Assembly (NCBI GenBank): GCA_947598785.1 | Contig: CANQFL010000001.1 | Span: 76,563 to 108,854, forward strand | DNA: 32,292 bases | Direction of reading: 5' to 3' | From: an uncultured Clostridia bacterium | GTDB lineage: Bacteria; Bacillota; Clostridia; Christensenellales; UBA1242 | Shown: positions 15,463-24,455 of the stretch, in pieces | How the letters are laid out: each line of letters begins with the position of its first letter | How positions within the stretch are numbered: position 1 is the first letter of the stretch | Program-made: the position numbers and the translations under genes | The notes under the pieces: generated by a model | Databases searched by the model: none | What the model was told of the DNA's origin: nothing | The model's input: the letters and a program-made list of their open reading frames with translations, nothing else

Positions 15463-16191
15463 ATGGCTGAAACTCTTAGGGCAATAAACATAAAATCCAT
15501 TGACAAAAAAGAGAAGGATAAAAATATTCTTCTTTTTTCTATTGAAGAAGGTAAAGAATGGGTCACTTTAAAAGGAGTAAAAAATCCTAATGCAAAGATG
15601 AAACTTGCTCAAAGTCCTTTTTGCTTTGGAGAATTTGTTATAGAAGAAGGGAAATTAGGAAAAATAGTTGTGGGGTTTGAAGCTATTGAAAGTTTTCATG
15701 AAATTTCTGAAGATGTAGATAAATATTTTGAGGGGACAGCAATATTGGAAATTTTAGATAAAATGGATTTTACTTCAACACAGGAGCGAGCAAGAGTGTT
15801 TTTACTTTCAATCAAAGCTCTTAAAAATATTTGTTTTAACAATATAAAGCCTTTGTATATATTAGATAAATTTCTTATTGAGATTTTAAATATTTGTGGA
15901 ACTCCACTATATACAGAAAAATGTTCTAATTGTGGGTCAAAAAGTTTTGATAAACTTTATATCAATTATGTAACAGGGGAACTTGTGTGCTCTGGGTGTA
16001 AAGATATATATTGCGAAGAATTTTCAAAAACTGTGTTTTCTGCGCTAAAAATATTAAATAATACAGAATTTGAAAAACTTTCCACAATAAAACTTGCAGA
16101 AAATAGTGAAAAAACGCTTTTAAATATATTAGTAAACAACTTTAAATCTAGGTTTGACGTATATTTAAAATTTTTAGGCATTTTATCATAA
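15463..16191 (+). CDS. recO: DNA repair protein RecO
   Basis: This 242-residue RecO promotes annealing and, with RecR, RecA loading in recombinational repair. An N-terminal OB-fold (residues 1-80, starting with ETLRAINIKSIDKKEKDK) precedes a helical domain. A zinc-binding module is formed by C154, C157, C176 and C179 (CSNCGS and CSGC). Length is typical. AAAGG stands before the ATG. It probably shares a transcript with the small yqzL-like gene. Its end overlaps the convergent unknown gene by 6 bases and no terminator hairpin is apparent between them. Confidence 0.9.
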   Translation: MAETLRAINIKSIDKKEKDKNILLFSIEEGKEWVTLKGVKNPNAKMKLAQSPFCFGEFVIEEGKLGKIVVGFEAIESFHEISEDVDKYFEGTAILEILDKMDFTSTQERARVFLLSIKALKNICFNNIKPLYILDKFLIEILNICGTPLYTEKCSNCGSKSFDKLYINYVTGELVCSGCKDIYCEEFSKTVFSALKILNNTEFEKLSTIKLAENSEKTLLNILVNNFKSRFDVYLKFLGILS

Positions 16192-17049
16192 GTCATCAAT
16201 TAAAATGTCATCTATTTTGTCATTTTCTAAATTGAAAGTGACAAATTTTTTTTCTTTTCCACAAATTGTTATAAATTCAGTGGTCGAAAGTGGCAAAAAT
16301 TTATTTATTTTTCCAAAAAAAGATTGTAAACTTTTTTCATTTATTTTAGATTTTAATTTGTCACTTAAGAAATTTAAAGCATTTTTATAATCTCTTGCTT
16401 GGATACATTCAAGGGTTTTATATGGTAGTAAATCATCAGGTGCTTTGTTTTGAGAATAGTTAAATTCTTCTTTTTCCAAAATTACCTCCTCATCAAATTT
16501 GTATATGCTTGTTTTGATTTTTTCATCGCTATCATTAAATTTTTTTATCACTTTAAGAAGATTATTGTTAAAAGTTATTTCATCTCCACTTATATGAGAT
16601 AATTTATTATTACTTATATTAAATATATATAAATTCTTATCAAATTGAACGCAAGCGAAATTTTTAATCTTAAATATTTTATAGTTGTTGTTGATATGAG
16701 GACAAAGATAAGTCAATTTTTTTGAATTGTTTTCAAAAGTTATAGAATTGTCACTTATATAAACATTGCAAGTTTTACCACATATATTAAGACTCTCTTT
16801 TTCTTCAATTTTCAGGTTTTGCTTACTATCTAAAAATATAATTTTTTTATCACCATGCCTTATAATAGAAAAATTTTTATTTTCTTTTGGAACTGAAAGA
16901 TTGATATAAAATGGAATACCTGAATTTTCAGGATAAATGTAAATATATTTTTCATCATCTATTTCAAGCAAGTCATTTTCATCAAGTTCACATGAACTAT
17001 TATCTGTTTTTATAAGACATGGATAAGTGGTTTTTAAAAAATATTTCAT
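16186..17049 (-). CDS. Unrecognised 287-residue protein
   Basis: I do not recognise a family. The protein has no signal peptide or membrane segment. Residues 1-190 are rich in short beta segments with many Lys, Asn and Ile (for example YIYIYPENSGIPFYINLSV), suggesting a beta-propeller-like or beta-sandwich part. Residues 205-287 are helix then strand: an ECIQARDYKNALNFLSDKLK helix followed by an FITICGKEKKFVTFNL hairpin, a layout that could be NTF2-like. The promoter is five bases before the ATG with no SD. The end is convergent with recO and overlaps it. Confidence 0.75.
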   Translation of the reverse strand: MKYFLKTTYPCLIKTDNSSCELDENDLLEIDDEKYIYIYPENSGIPFYINLSVPKENKNFSIIRHGDKKIIFLDSKQNLKIEEKESLNICGKTCNVYISDNSITFENNSKKLTYLCPHINNNYKIFKIKNFACVQFDKNLYIFNISNNKLSHISGDEITFNNNLLKVIKKFNDSDEKIKTSIYKFDEEVILEKEEFNYSQNKAPDDLLPYKTLECIQARDYKNALNFLSDKLKSKINEKSLQSFFGKINKFLPLSTTEFITICGKEKKFVTFNLENDKIDDILIDDL

Positions 17050-17082
17050 AACGTATTATATGCCTAAATTTTAATATTTAAA
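17050..17082 (-). promoter_or_regulatory. Probable leaderless promoter of the 287-residue protein gene
   Basis: On the minus strand: TTTAAA (17082-17077), 16 bp and TATAAT (17060-17055), then five bases to the ATG at 17049. The -10 is perfect. The spacing differs by one base from the main leaderless group. Confidence 0.6.
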
Positions 17083-17175
17083 CCTAAAAAATAATGACAA
17101 AAATTGACACAATTTATATTAAAAATAATGACTAAAACAAAATATATTTGGCAAAAATGACCTATGGAGGGGTTT

Positions 17176-17916
17176 ATGAAAACTTGGAATGAAATTGAAG
17201 TTAAATCATTATTTGAAGAAGTTGTAAGATGTAAGGGAGAAAAAGATGCCTTAAAATTGGCATTTAAAAACCATGCAGATAAGTTTGGAAGAAAACAAAA
17301 TAGCGTTAGGAATTATTATTATCATGAAGTTGATAATTTGAAAAATGACGATTTGCGTTGTAAACAACTCGGTATTGATTTGTCTGAACATATCAAAAAT
17401 CATTTTATTGCTTTTGATAAAGTTGGTGAAGAAAACTTATTTGAAGAAATCGACAAATTAACAAAAAGTGGAATGTCAGTTCGTTCTGCTTGTTTGAAAA
17501 TGAGCAACGGGGATTTAACATTAATGACCCGATATCAGAATAAATATCAAAACATGAAAAGAAAAATGATAACTCAGAACAATAATATTATTCCATTCAA
17601 ACAAAGAACATTAACTGAAAATGATATAAACAGTCTTTTTTTAGGGCTAGTTAAACTTATAAAAAAAACTGCCATGGAAGAGGCAATGAATGGACAAGAG
17701 AAACAAAATAGTTTGTTAAAAAAAGCATTTTCAGATTTAAGTAAAAAAGATAAACAAATTGAAGACTTAAAAATTCAATTTGAAAGTTTGAAAAAAGAAA
17801 ATTTATTGTTATTGAAACAGATAAAAGAAGATGTTGTAGATAAGAAAATGGCACTTAAAATGCATTTAGATAAAAATAAAGCAATAAAAAATGAAGAGGA
17901 TTCAAAAAGGGTTTGA
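17176..17916 (+). CDS. Myb/SANT-like (RsfA-type) DNA-binding regulator with coiled-coil tail
   Basis: The start at 17176 has GGAGGGG immediately upstream; the in-frame ATG at 17164 has none. The 246-residue protein opens with a Myb/SANT-like helix bundle: TWNEIEVKSLFEEV, then AFKNHADKFGRKQNSVRNYYY, comparable to the RsfA sporulation regulator layout (W, E, L, A-x-x-x-GR, Y). Residues 75-125 look like a second, diverged copy (GEENLFEEIDKLTKSG, then RYQNKYQNMKRK). After a linker, the last 90 residues form a Lys/Glu-rich coiled coil, probably for oligomerisation. It precedes addB but has its own SD, and addB has its own promoter, so co-regulation is uncertain. Target genes are unknown. Confidence 0.72.
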   Translation: MKTWNEIEVKSLFEEVVRCKGEKDALKLAFKNHADKFGRKQNSVRNYYYHEVDNLKNDDLRCKQLGIDLSEHIKNHFIAFDKVGEENLFEEIDKLTKSGMSVRSACLKMSNGDLTLMTRYQNKYQNMKRKMITQNNNIIPFKQRTLTENDINSLFLGLVKLIKKTAMEEAMNGQEKQNSLLKKAFSDLSKKDKQIEDLKIQFESLKKENLLLLKQIKEDVVDKKMALKMHLDKNKAIKNEEDSKRV

Positions 17917-17948
17917 TTTCATTGTGATTTTATGATAAAATCATTGTA
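17913..17948 (+). promoter_or_regulatory. Leaderless promoter of addB
   Basis: TTGATT (17913-17918), 17 bp and TAAAAT (17936-17941), then six bases to the ATG at 17948. The -35 overlaps the stop of the upstream regulator gene. From the -10 region into the start codon it is almost identical to the holB promoter. Confidence 0.75.
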
Positions 17949-20900
17949 TGAAAATAAAATTGATTTCTGGGGCAACTACCTTTGAAGCCGGAGTAAACAC
18001 AATAAAGAAAATTGATGTAAATAATTTGGAAATGGACAACATCGTTGTTGTTCCAGATAGTTTTTCAATGCAGGCAGAAAGTTTGATTTTTGATACGTTG
18101 GGAATAAAATCCACTTTTAATATTGAAGTTGTAGGAATATCAAGATTGGCAAGCAAAATTCTTCAAAGAGAGGGTATTGCTTATCAAAGAATAAGTGGTC
18201 TTGAAGAAGTTTTTACAATTTATAAAGCAGTAAAAGAATGTGAAGATAAATTTTTATATTTCAAAAAATGTAATGTAGATTTTTGTGCAAAGATACTTCA
18301 AATAATAAAACAATTTAAGTCTTGTAAAATAAAACCTAATTGGTTGAATAAAGTTGGAGATGAACTTTTAGACAACAAAATTCACGACTTGAAATTAATA
18401 TACGAAACTTATGAAAGACTTTTAGGAGATAAGTTAGATTTATCAAAATTTTTAGATTTTTTCATTGAAAATGTTAAAAATGGTATAGATTTATCTAAAA
18501 TTAACCTATTTTTTGTCAATTTTGATAGTTTTTCTTTAGAAATTAATTCTTTTATTTGTCAAATAGCTAATTTAGTAAACTCAATGTTTATAGGAATTTC
18601 AAAACCTGTATCATTGGGAAATGCTTTTATCTATGAAAATGATATTTATAACAAAACTAAACAATTAGCAGAAAAATTTTCAGTGACGATTGAAGAAGAA
18701 AAAAACTCAACAAATCTTTCTAAGGAACGTTTGGCTCTTATAAAAAATTTATATTCGTTTAAAATTGAACCTTATAATTCTGACTATTTTTTAAATGTTT
18801 TGGCTAAAAACAGGCAAGATGAAATTGAATATGTTGCGAAATATATAAAGTATGAAGTTGTAAATGGAGCAAGATTTAAAGATTTTGCTATTGCTGTTGC
18901 TGATAAAAAATATTTTGATGATTTAAAAGATATTTTTACATATTATGGAATTACAATTTATTGCGATGATGAAGTAAATCTTTCTCAAACTGTACTTGGA
19001 AGATTTTTATTAAAAACAATAGAAATTTCAAAGTTGGGATTTGATAAACAAAAATTAACTTATATAATTTCATCTCCTTTAATTTTAAATGAGAATGTAA
19101 AAGAAATAATAGAACAAATAGACTATTTTTGTATTGATGATGAGAATGAATTTTTAGAAAAATTTCCAAAGTATAACAATATAATTTCAAAAATTAAAGA
19201 TATTTCAAAATGTGTTACTTTAAATCAATATTGTGATTGTTTATCAGTTATTGTTTCATTAGTACATGATGGACATGAGAAACTGTTAAATGAGATGGAT
19301 AAAGAAACATTTTATAAAAAACAAAGTGAAAATAAGCAGGCAGAAGAACTTATTTTAATTTTATTAGACAAATTAAAAGCTTTAGGGCAAAATGAAAATA
19401 TGATTTTAACCGATTTTGAAAACTTGTTGTTATTTGCCTTGAAAAGTGTTAAGGTTGAAACAATACCTTCATATATAGATGCTGTTTATGTCGGTGACGT
19501 GACTGAAAGTTATTTTGACGATGTAAAAAATCTTTTTGTTTTAGGGGCAACAGCAAATTCTTTGCCTAAAAAGACAAATGATATTGGGATAATTGATGAT
19601 AGTGATATTGAAAAATTAAAATTAAACTTTAATTTAGAACCTGAAATAAAAGTACTTAACAGGAGAAATAGATTAAAACTTTTTGAAGTTTTGCAACACG
19701 CACGAGAAAAATTGATTGTAACTTTACCTATGAATGAAGATGGAAGACAATCTCAACGTGCAGATTTTCTTATAGATTTGATTGAAATATTTGGCAAAAA
19801 TATTATAAGAACCACAGCTCTTACAGATTTTAATATAGGTATTTTTGATGAAAATGAAACTTTAAGTAGAATTTTGATGGCTATTGGCTGTGAAAATAAT
19901 TTACTTGATTTTTATACAAAAAATAGGACAAGAATACCAAAGGAATTTGTTAGCACCATTAAAAGTGTGATAAAAAATGAAATTCCTATAATCGAAAAGA
20001 AAAATTATGTAAAAGGGAATATTTTAAATAAAAAGAAAATATCTGCATCTCAACTTGAGAATTATTTTGATTGTCCATTTAAGCATTTCATTAAATTTGG
20101 CTTATCAATTAATGAAAAACAAAATATTCAACCTAACAAAAGATTATTTGGAAATTTCCAACATGAACTTTTAAGAAAATTTGTAGATGTAAACAAGGAT
20201 TTAGGAAAATTTACAGATAAAGAAATTGAAAATTTTTTAAATGATAATTTAAATATTATTGCAAATAAAATTTATGATAAAAAAGTTTTACAAAAAAAAT
20301 CTTTTACTAAATATTTGCGTAATGAAGCCAAAATCATATTAAAAAAAGTTGTAAATGAACAAAAATTTAGTGAATTTAGGCCAAAATATTTAGAAAAATA
20401 TATTTTAGAAGATTTTATTGACGACATTAAGTTTGAAGGTAAAGCAGACCGTGTAGATTTTTGTGATAAATATTTTAGAATTATTGATTATAAGACAGGG
20501 CACAATGGTACTGTTCTTACAGATTTATATTATGGAACAAAATTACAACTTTTGCTCTATGCAGATTTTATGAAAAGAAAAACAGGACTAGATGTTGCAG
20601 GGGTATATTATTTTGATTGTCAAACTAAATATTCTAAAATTGGACAAAATGGGAAAACTTTGATTGGTTTAACTTTAAAAGACAATGAAATTGTGCAAAA
20701 ATCAGATAATAGACTTTGTAATCGTTCTTTTAAAAGTGATATTTTAGGAATGACAGGAAAAAATACTGACCAATCGGGATTCTCTTATCAATATGGTAAT
20801 CCTATAGAAAGTTTTGAAAAATATTTAAAATATGCTGAAGATGTTTCTACTTTAGCAATAAAAGAGATAAAAGAAGGATTTATAGAAGATAAACCTTTTA

Positions 20901-20992
20901 AAGGAAGCTGTGACCGATGTCCTTATGGTGCAATATGTCGTCATCAAAATGATTTTAGAATAGCGTATAAACAAAAGAAGGAAGAAAGTTAA
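17948..20992 (+). CDS. addB: ATP-dependent helicase/deoxyribonuclease subunit B
   Basis: This 1014-residue AddB is the second subunit of the AddAB double-strand-break resection enzyme. Its C-terminal RecB-type nuclease domain is complete, with D834 (GKADRVDF) and D847-Y848-K849 (IIDYKTG). It carries the four-cysteine Fe-S clamp C709 (DCPFKHF), C988, C991 and C997 (CDRCPYGAICRHQ). The N-terminus reads KLISGATTFEAG where many AddB proteins have a Walker A loop, so ATP binding by this subunit is probably lost, as in RexB-like members. It is followed directly by addA with no gap. The start fits the leaderless promoter. Confidence 0.92.
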   Translation: MKIKLISGATTFEAGVNTIKKIDVNNLEMDNIVVVPDSFSMQAESLIFDTLGIKSTFNIEVVGISRLASKILQREGIAYQRISGLEEVFTIYKAVKECEDKFLYFKKCNVDFCAKILQIIKQFKSCKIKPNWLNKVGDELLDNKIHDLKLIYETYERLLGDKLDLSKFLDFFIENVKNGIDLSKINLFFVNFDSFSLEINSFICQIANLVNSMFIGISKPVSLGNAFIYENDIYNKTKQLAEKFSVTIEEEKNSTNLSKERLALIKNLYSFKIEPYNSDYFLNVLAKNRQDEIEYVAKYIKYEVVNGARFKDFAIAVADKKYFDDLKDIFTYYGITIYCDDEVNLSQTVLGRFLLKTIEISKLGFDKQKLTYIISSPLILNENVKEIIEQIDYFCIDDENEFLEKFPKYNNIISKIKDISKCVTLNQYCDCLSVIVSLVHDGHEKLLNEMDKETFYKKQSENKQAEELILILLDKLKALGQNENMILTDFENLLLFALKSVKVETIPSYIDAVYVGDVTESYFDDVKNLFVLGATANSLPKKTNDIGIIDDSDIEKLKLNFNLEPEIKVLNRRNRLKLFEVLQHAREKLIVTLPMNEDGRQSQRADFLIDLIEIFGKNIIRTTALTDFNIGIFDENETLSRILMAIGCENNLLDFYTKNRTRIPKEFVSTIKSVIKNEIPIIEKKNYVKGNILNKKKISASQLENYFDCPFKHFIKFGLSINEKQNIQPNKRLFGNFQHELLRKFVDVNKDLGKFTDKEIENFLNDNLNIIANKIYDKKVLQKKSFTKYLRNEAKIILKKVVNEQKFSEFRPKYLEKYILEDFIDDIKFEGKADRVDFCDKYFRIIDYKTGHNGTVLTDLYYGTKLQLLLYADFMKRKTGLDVAGVYYFDCQTKYSKIGQNGKTLIGLTLKDNEIVQKSDNRLCNRSFKSDILGMTGKNTDQSGFSYQYGNPIESFEKYLKYAEDVSTLAIKEIKEGFIEDKPFKGSCDRCPYGAICRHQNDFRIAYKQKKEES

Positions 20993-23900
20993 GTGAAAAA
21001 GAAAGAAATTCCAGAGCAAGATTTAGTGCTTAAAAACAATAAAAAAAGAATGTTGGTCAGTGCTTCAGCAGGCAGTGGTAAAACTTTTGTTATGATTGAA
21101 TATATTTGTAATCTAATTTGCGAAAAATTTATTCCGGTTAAAGATTTATTGGTTTTAACTTTTACTAAATCTGCAGCTATTGAGATGAAAGAAAGATTGC
21201 AAAAAAGACTAAAAAGTAAAGGCGAAAGTGAGTTTATTACACAACAACTTGATGATTTATCTACTGCAAATATTTGTACCATTGATTCTTTTTGTGAAAA
21301 ATACATAAAAAAATATGCAAATTTATTAAATTTGTATGAAAATTTTGAAATTGTTGATGAAAATATGGACAAAAAACTTAAACAAACTTCTTTTGAGAAA
21401 GCAATTAAGTTTTTTGAACAAAATTATTTGGAAGATTATGAAGATTTAATGTTCTTTTATAAAGAGGATAAAGAAAGAATAAAGAATATTATTTTTACTA
21501 TTGAAAATTTAGTTTCTTCGGTTGTAGATAAAGATGATTTTCTTGAGAGAAATATAGAAAATCCAGAAATATTTTTTGAAGAAGCAATAGTTTTTTTAGT
21601 AAATGATACTAAGAGAAAGGTTAAATTAAATTTAGACAAAATAAAATATTTTCACTTGAATGAATTAGATTGTGATTTAGAAATTTGTTTCAAAAGCTTT
21701 TTTGAAAGCCAAAATATTTATGAAATTCTAAAATTTAAAGAAAACTTGAAGTGGCCATCTTTTCCAACAAAAAAAATAGTTGGAGAAGAAGTTGCAAAAT
21801 CTATAAGAGTTTTGAAAGAGAATATAAATAATGTTTTTAAGAAATTAGAAGATTTAAAACTTGAAAATGAAGAAAATATAAGTTTTCAAAAATCTGGCAA
21901 ATTAGAAAAAATAATAATTAATTTATATAAAGTTTATGAAAAAGAAGAAATTGAATACAAAAAGTTAAAAAATTTTTTAAATTTCAATGATTTAGAAAGA
22001 TATATGAATTTTCTATCTAAACAAGAAAATCTTTTTTCAAATTTTAAATATGTTTTTATTGATGAATATCAAGATACAAACAAAATTCAAGAAAGGACAA
22101 TTAAAAATGTTGCCAAAAACTGTAACTTTGTTGCAGTAGGAGATGTTAAACAAGGTATTTACGGCTTTAGATTGGCCAGTGCTGAAATATTTTTAAAAGA
22201 TATGAAAGATTTTGAAGAAGATGACAACTCTTCATTAAATATCTTAAAAAGTAATTTCAGAAGCCAACAAAGCATTTTAGATTTTGTAAATGATATTTTT
22301 AAAGTTTGTATGACTAAAGAAACTGCAGAAATTGATTATACAAAATCTATGCTTGTAGCAGAAGGTGATTTCGTTTCAGATAACAAAAAGGCCATAAATA
22401 TTGACATAATAGAAAAAGATGTTATTGAAGAGGAAGAAAAACCTTTAATTTATAGTGTGAAGAATGCTAAATATGCAAATATTGATTTTTATATAAAAGA
22501 AATCAAAGATATAAAAAGAAGAATTTTTGAAGTTATGACATCTCAGATTAGTGAAGACGAAGCTTTAAGACCATGTAGGTTTGGCGATATAGCCATTCTT
22601 TCAAGGAGTAGAAATATTTTATATCAACAACTTGAACTCTATTTACAGGAATGTGGCATACCTATAGTATCTAATACAAAGAACAAACTAACTGAAGAAC
22701 CTGAAATTAAAGTGTTGTTATGTTATCTAAAATTAGCTTTAAATTTTGATGATGAAATTTCTTTATTGAGTGTTTTGTTGTCTGGAATGTATAGATTTGA
22801 TATAGAAGAAATATGGAAATTAAAACAAGGTAAAACATTGATGGATTTGGTTGTATCAAACGAAAAATTTTCTTCTGTTATAAGTGATTTAACTCAATTT
22901 CGTTTTGAATCAAATGTTATTGGAATTAAAAAGGCTTTTGTTAATTTGTTTAACAAAACGGGATATCGTGCATATCTAAATCTTAAGCCTAATCAAAATA
23001 GACTTAATCTTTTTGTAGATAAATTTTTGGAGCAAATATCTATTTCTGAGTTTCAATACGATTTGTCTGGATTAATAAACTTTTTTGAAAGTGTGGAAAT
23101 TAATGTAACTGGACAAGTTTCAGTTGTAGAAGATGCAATAACTTTAACAACTATACATGATAGCAAAGGACTTGAATATCCAATTGTCTTTTTAATAGGT
23201 TGCGATTTGAGCTTGTCAGGTGGTTGGCCTAATTATGATGTTGAAATTAATGAAAAATTTGGCTTGGCATTAAAATATTTTGATAGAGAAAATAATAAAG
23301 AAACAATTTCTGCAAAGATGAAAGCAATAAAGGATAGTAAAGTTATTAAAGAATTTGCAGAAGAATTAAACTTATTTTATGTAGCCTTGACAAGAGCTAA
23401 AAATAGATTATATCTGTTCGGATTGTATAATGAAGATAATTTCAATAAACTTAATATTTACGATTGTGATAGTTATTTTGATTTAATATTTTTTGCCTTG
23501 AAAAAAGAAAGAGAATCTTTCATTTTAAACAAACATTTTATAAATGAAGATAGGGAAATATGCTTTATTGAAGATGTTATTGAAGACAAAATTGAAAATA
23601 TACAAGACTTAGATAATACAAAAATAAACGAAAAAGCTTATAAAAAAATTGTAAATTATCTCGATTATTCTTATAAATACAGCGATAATCTAAATTTTAA
23701 GTTAAAAGAAAGCGTTACAGAACTTTCAAGAAAAAATCAAGAGGATTTATTGTTAAAATATAATAATGACAACTTTATTTTTAGTGGAAAAAGTGTAGAA
23801 ATAGGAAATGCTTACCATTTGGCATTAAAACTTGTTGATTTTAATTTAATCTATGATATAAACGATTTGAAAGAGTTTTTAAAAAAGAATGATAATATTA

Positions 23901-24274
23901 TAGATGTATCTTTATTAGATATTAATATATTATATAAAAATATAATGCTGTTAAAAAATATTTCTCAAGATGGTAAAGTCTATAGGGAAAAAGAGTTTAT
24001 TATGAAAGAGAAAATTAAAAACCTAATAGAAAACCAAGATTTTGATGATGAAATAATGGTACAGGGGGCAATTGATTTATTTATAGAAAAAAAAGATAAA
24101 ATCATATTAGTGGATTATAAATATTCAAGCTTAGATGCTCAATCTTTAGTAAAAAAATATAAAGAACAACTTAGACTTTATAAATTGGCTTTAGAAGAAT
24201 TTTTTAAGAAAAAAATTGATAATATTTATCTTCTATCTTTAAAAAATGCATCATTAATTAAAGTGAATATTTAA
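20993..24274 (+). CDS. addA: ATP-dependent helicase/nuclease subunit A
   Basis: This 1093-residue UvrD/Rep-type helicase-nuclease has Walker A SASAGSGKT (residues 23-31) and Walker B FIDEYQDT (about 355-362). Further motifs are NFRSQQ, TTIHDSKGLEYPIVF and FYVALTRAKNRLYL. The C-terminal nuclease active site is at IDLF and D1041-Y1042-K1043. With AddB it unwinds and trims broken DNA ends until a Chi-like site, then helps load RecA. The start codon is GTG at 20993, immediately after the addB stop, with GGAAG upstream. It is somewhat shorter than B. subtilis AddA (about 1230). No strong terminator follows; the next 150 bases are AT-rich with only weak hairpins. Confidence 0.94.
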   Translation: MKKKEIPEQDLVLKNNKKRMLVSASAGSGKTFVMIEYICNLICEKFIPVKDLLVLTFTKSAAIEMKERLQKRLKSKGESEFITQQLDDLSTANICTIDSFCEKYIKKYANLLNLYENFEIVDENMDKKLKQTSFEKAIKFFEQNYLEDYEDLMFFYKEDKERIKNIIFTIENLVSSVVDKDDFLERNIENPEIFFEEAIVFLVNDTKRKVKLNLDKIKYFHLNELDCDLEICFKSFFESQNIYEILKFKENLKWPSFPTKKIVGEEVAKSIRVLKENINNVFKKLEDLKLENEENISFQKSGKLEKIIINLYKVYEKEEIEYKKLKNFLNFNDLERYMNFLSKQENLFSNFKYVFIDEYQDTNKIQERTIKNVAKNCNFVAVGDVKQGIYGFRLASAEIFLKDMKDFEEDDNSSLNILKSNFRSQQSILDFVNDIFKVCMTKETAEIDYTKSMLVAEGDFVSDNKKAINIDIIEKDVIEEEEKPLIYSVKNAKYANIDFYIKEIKDIKRRIFEVMTSQISEDEALRPCRFGDIAILSRSRNILYQQLELYLQECGIPIVSNTKNKLTEEPEIKVLLCYLKLALNFDDEISLLSVLLSGMYRFDIEEIWKLKQGKTLMDLVVSNEKFSSVISDLTQFRFESNVIGIKKAFVNLFNKTGYRAYLNLKPNQNRLNLFVDKFLEQISISEFQYDLSGLINFFESVEINVTGQVSVVEDAITLTTIHDSKGLEYPIVFLIGCDLSLSGGWPNYDVEINEKFGLALKYFDRENNKETISAKMKAIKDSKVIKEFAEELNLFYVALTRAKNRLYLFGLYNEDNFNKLNIYDCDSYFDLIFFALKKERESFILNKHFINEDREICFIEDVIEDKIENIQDLDNTKINEKAYKKIVNYLDYSYKYSDNLNFKLKESVTELSRKNQEDLLLKYNNDNFIFSGKSVEIGNAYHLALKLVDFNLIYDINDLKEFLKKNDNIIDVSLLDINILYKNIMLLKNISQDGKVYREKEFIMKEKIKNLIENQDFDDEIMVQGAIDLFIEKKDKIILVDYKYSSLDAQSLVKKYKEQLRLYKLALEEFFKKKIDNIYLLSLKNASLIKVNI

Positions 24275-24426
24275 AATGTTTATTTATGCTTAAATAAATG
24301 ACTTTTCCGTTATTTTTATTACAATTTTTTATTGAATTTTTTGCGATTTTTTTTAATTTAATAAAATTATTAAAAAAATATTTAAAAATTATTGAAAATT
24401 ATTAGTAAATATTTTATTAGTTGTGT

Positions 24427-24450
24427 TATACTAAGTTTAGCTTAAGGAGG
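24427..24450 (+). promoter_or_regulatory. Extended -10 promoter and SD of the AT-hook membrane protein gene
   Basis: TGTTATACT supplies an extended -10 (TATACT at 24427-24432) with no good -35. AAGGAGG (24444-24450) sits at ideal spacing to the ATG at 24456. Confidence 0.6.
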
Positions 24451-24455
24451 TTTCT

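Noticed and set aside
17164-17175. ATG at 17164 as start of the Myb-like regulator
   Set aside because: No SD precedes it; the GGAGGGG site lies between it and the ATG at 17176 and serves the latter.
24281-24300. TTTATTTA/TAAATAAA hairpin as addA terminator
   Set aside because: The stem contains only A-T pairs and no T run follows, so termination is not convincing. The rest of 24275-24426 shows only AT-rich sequence.
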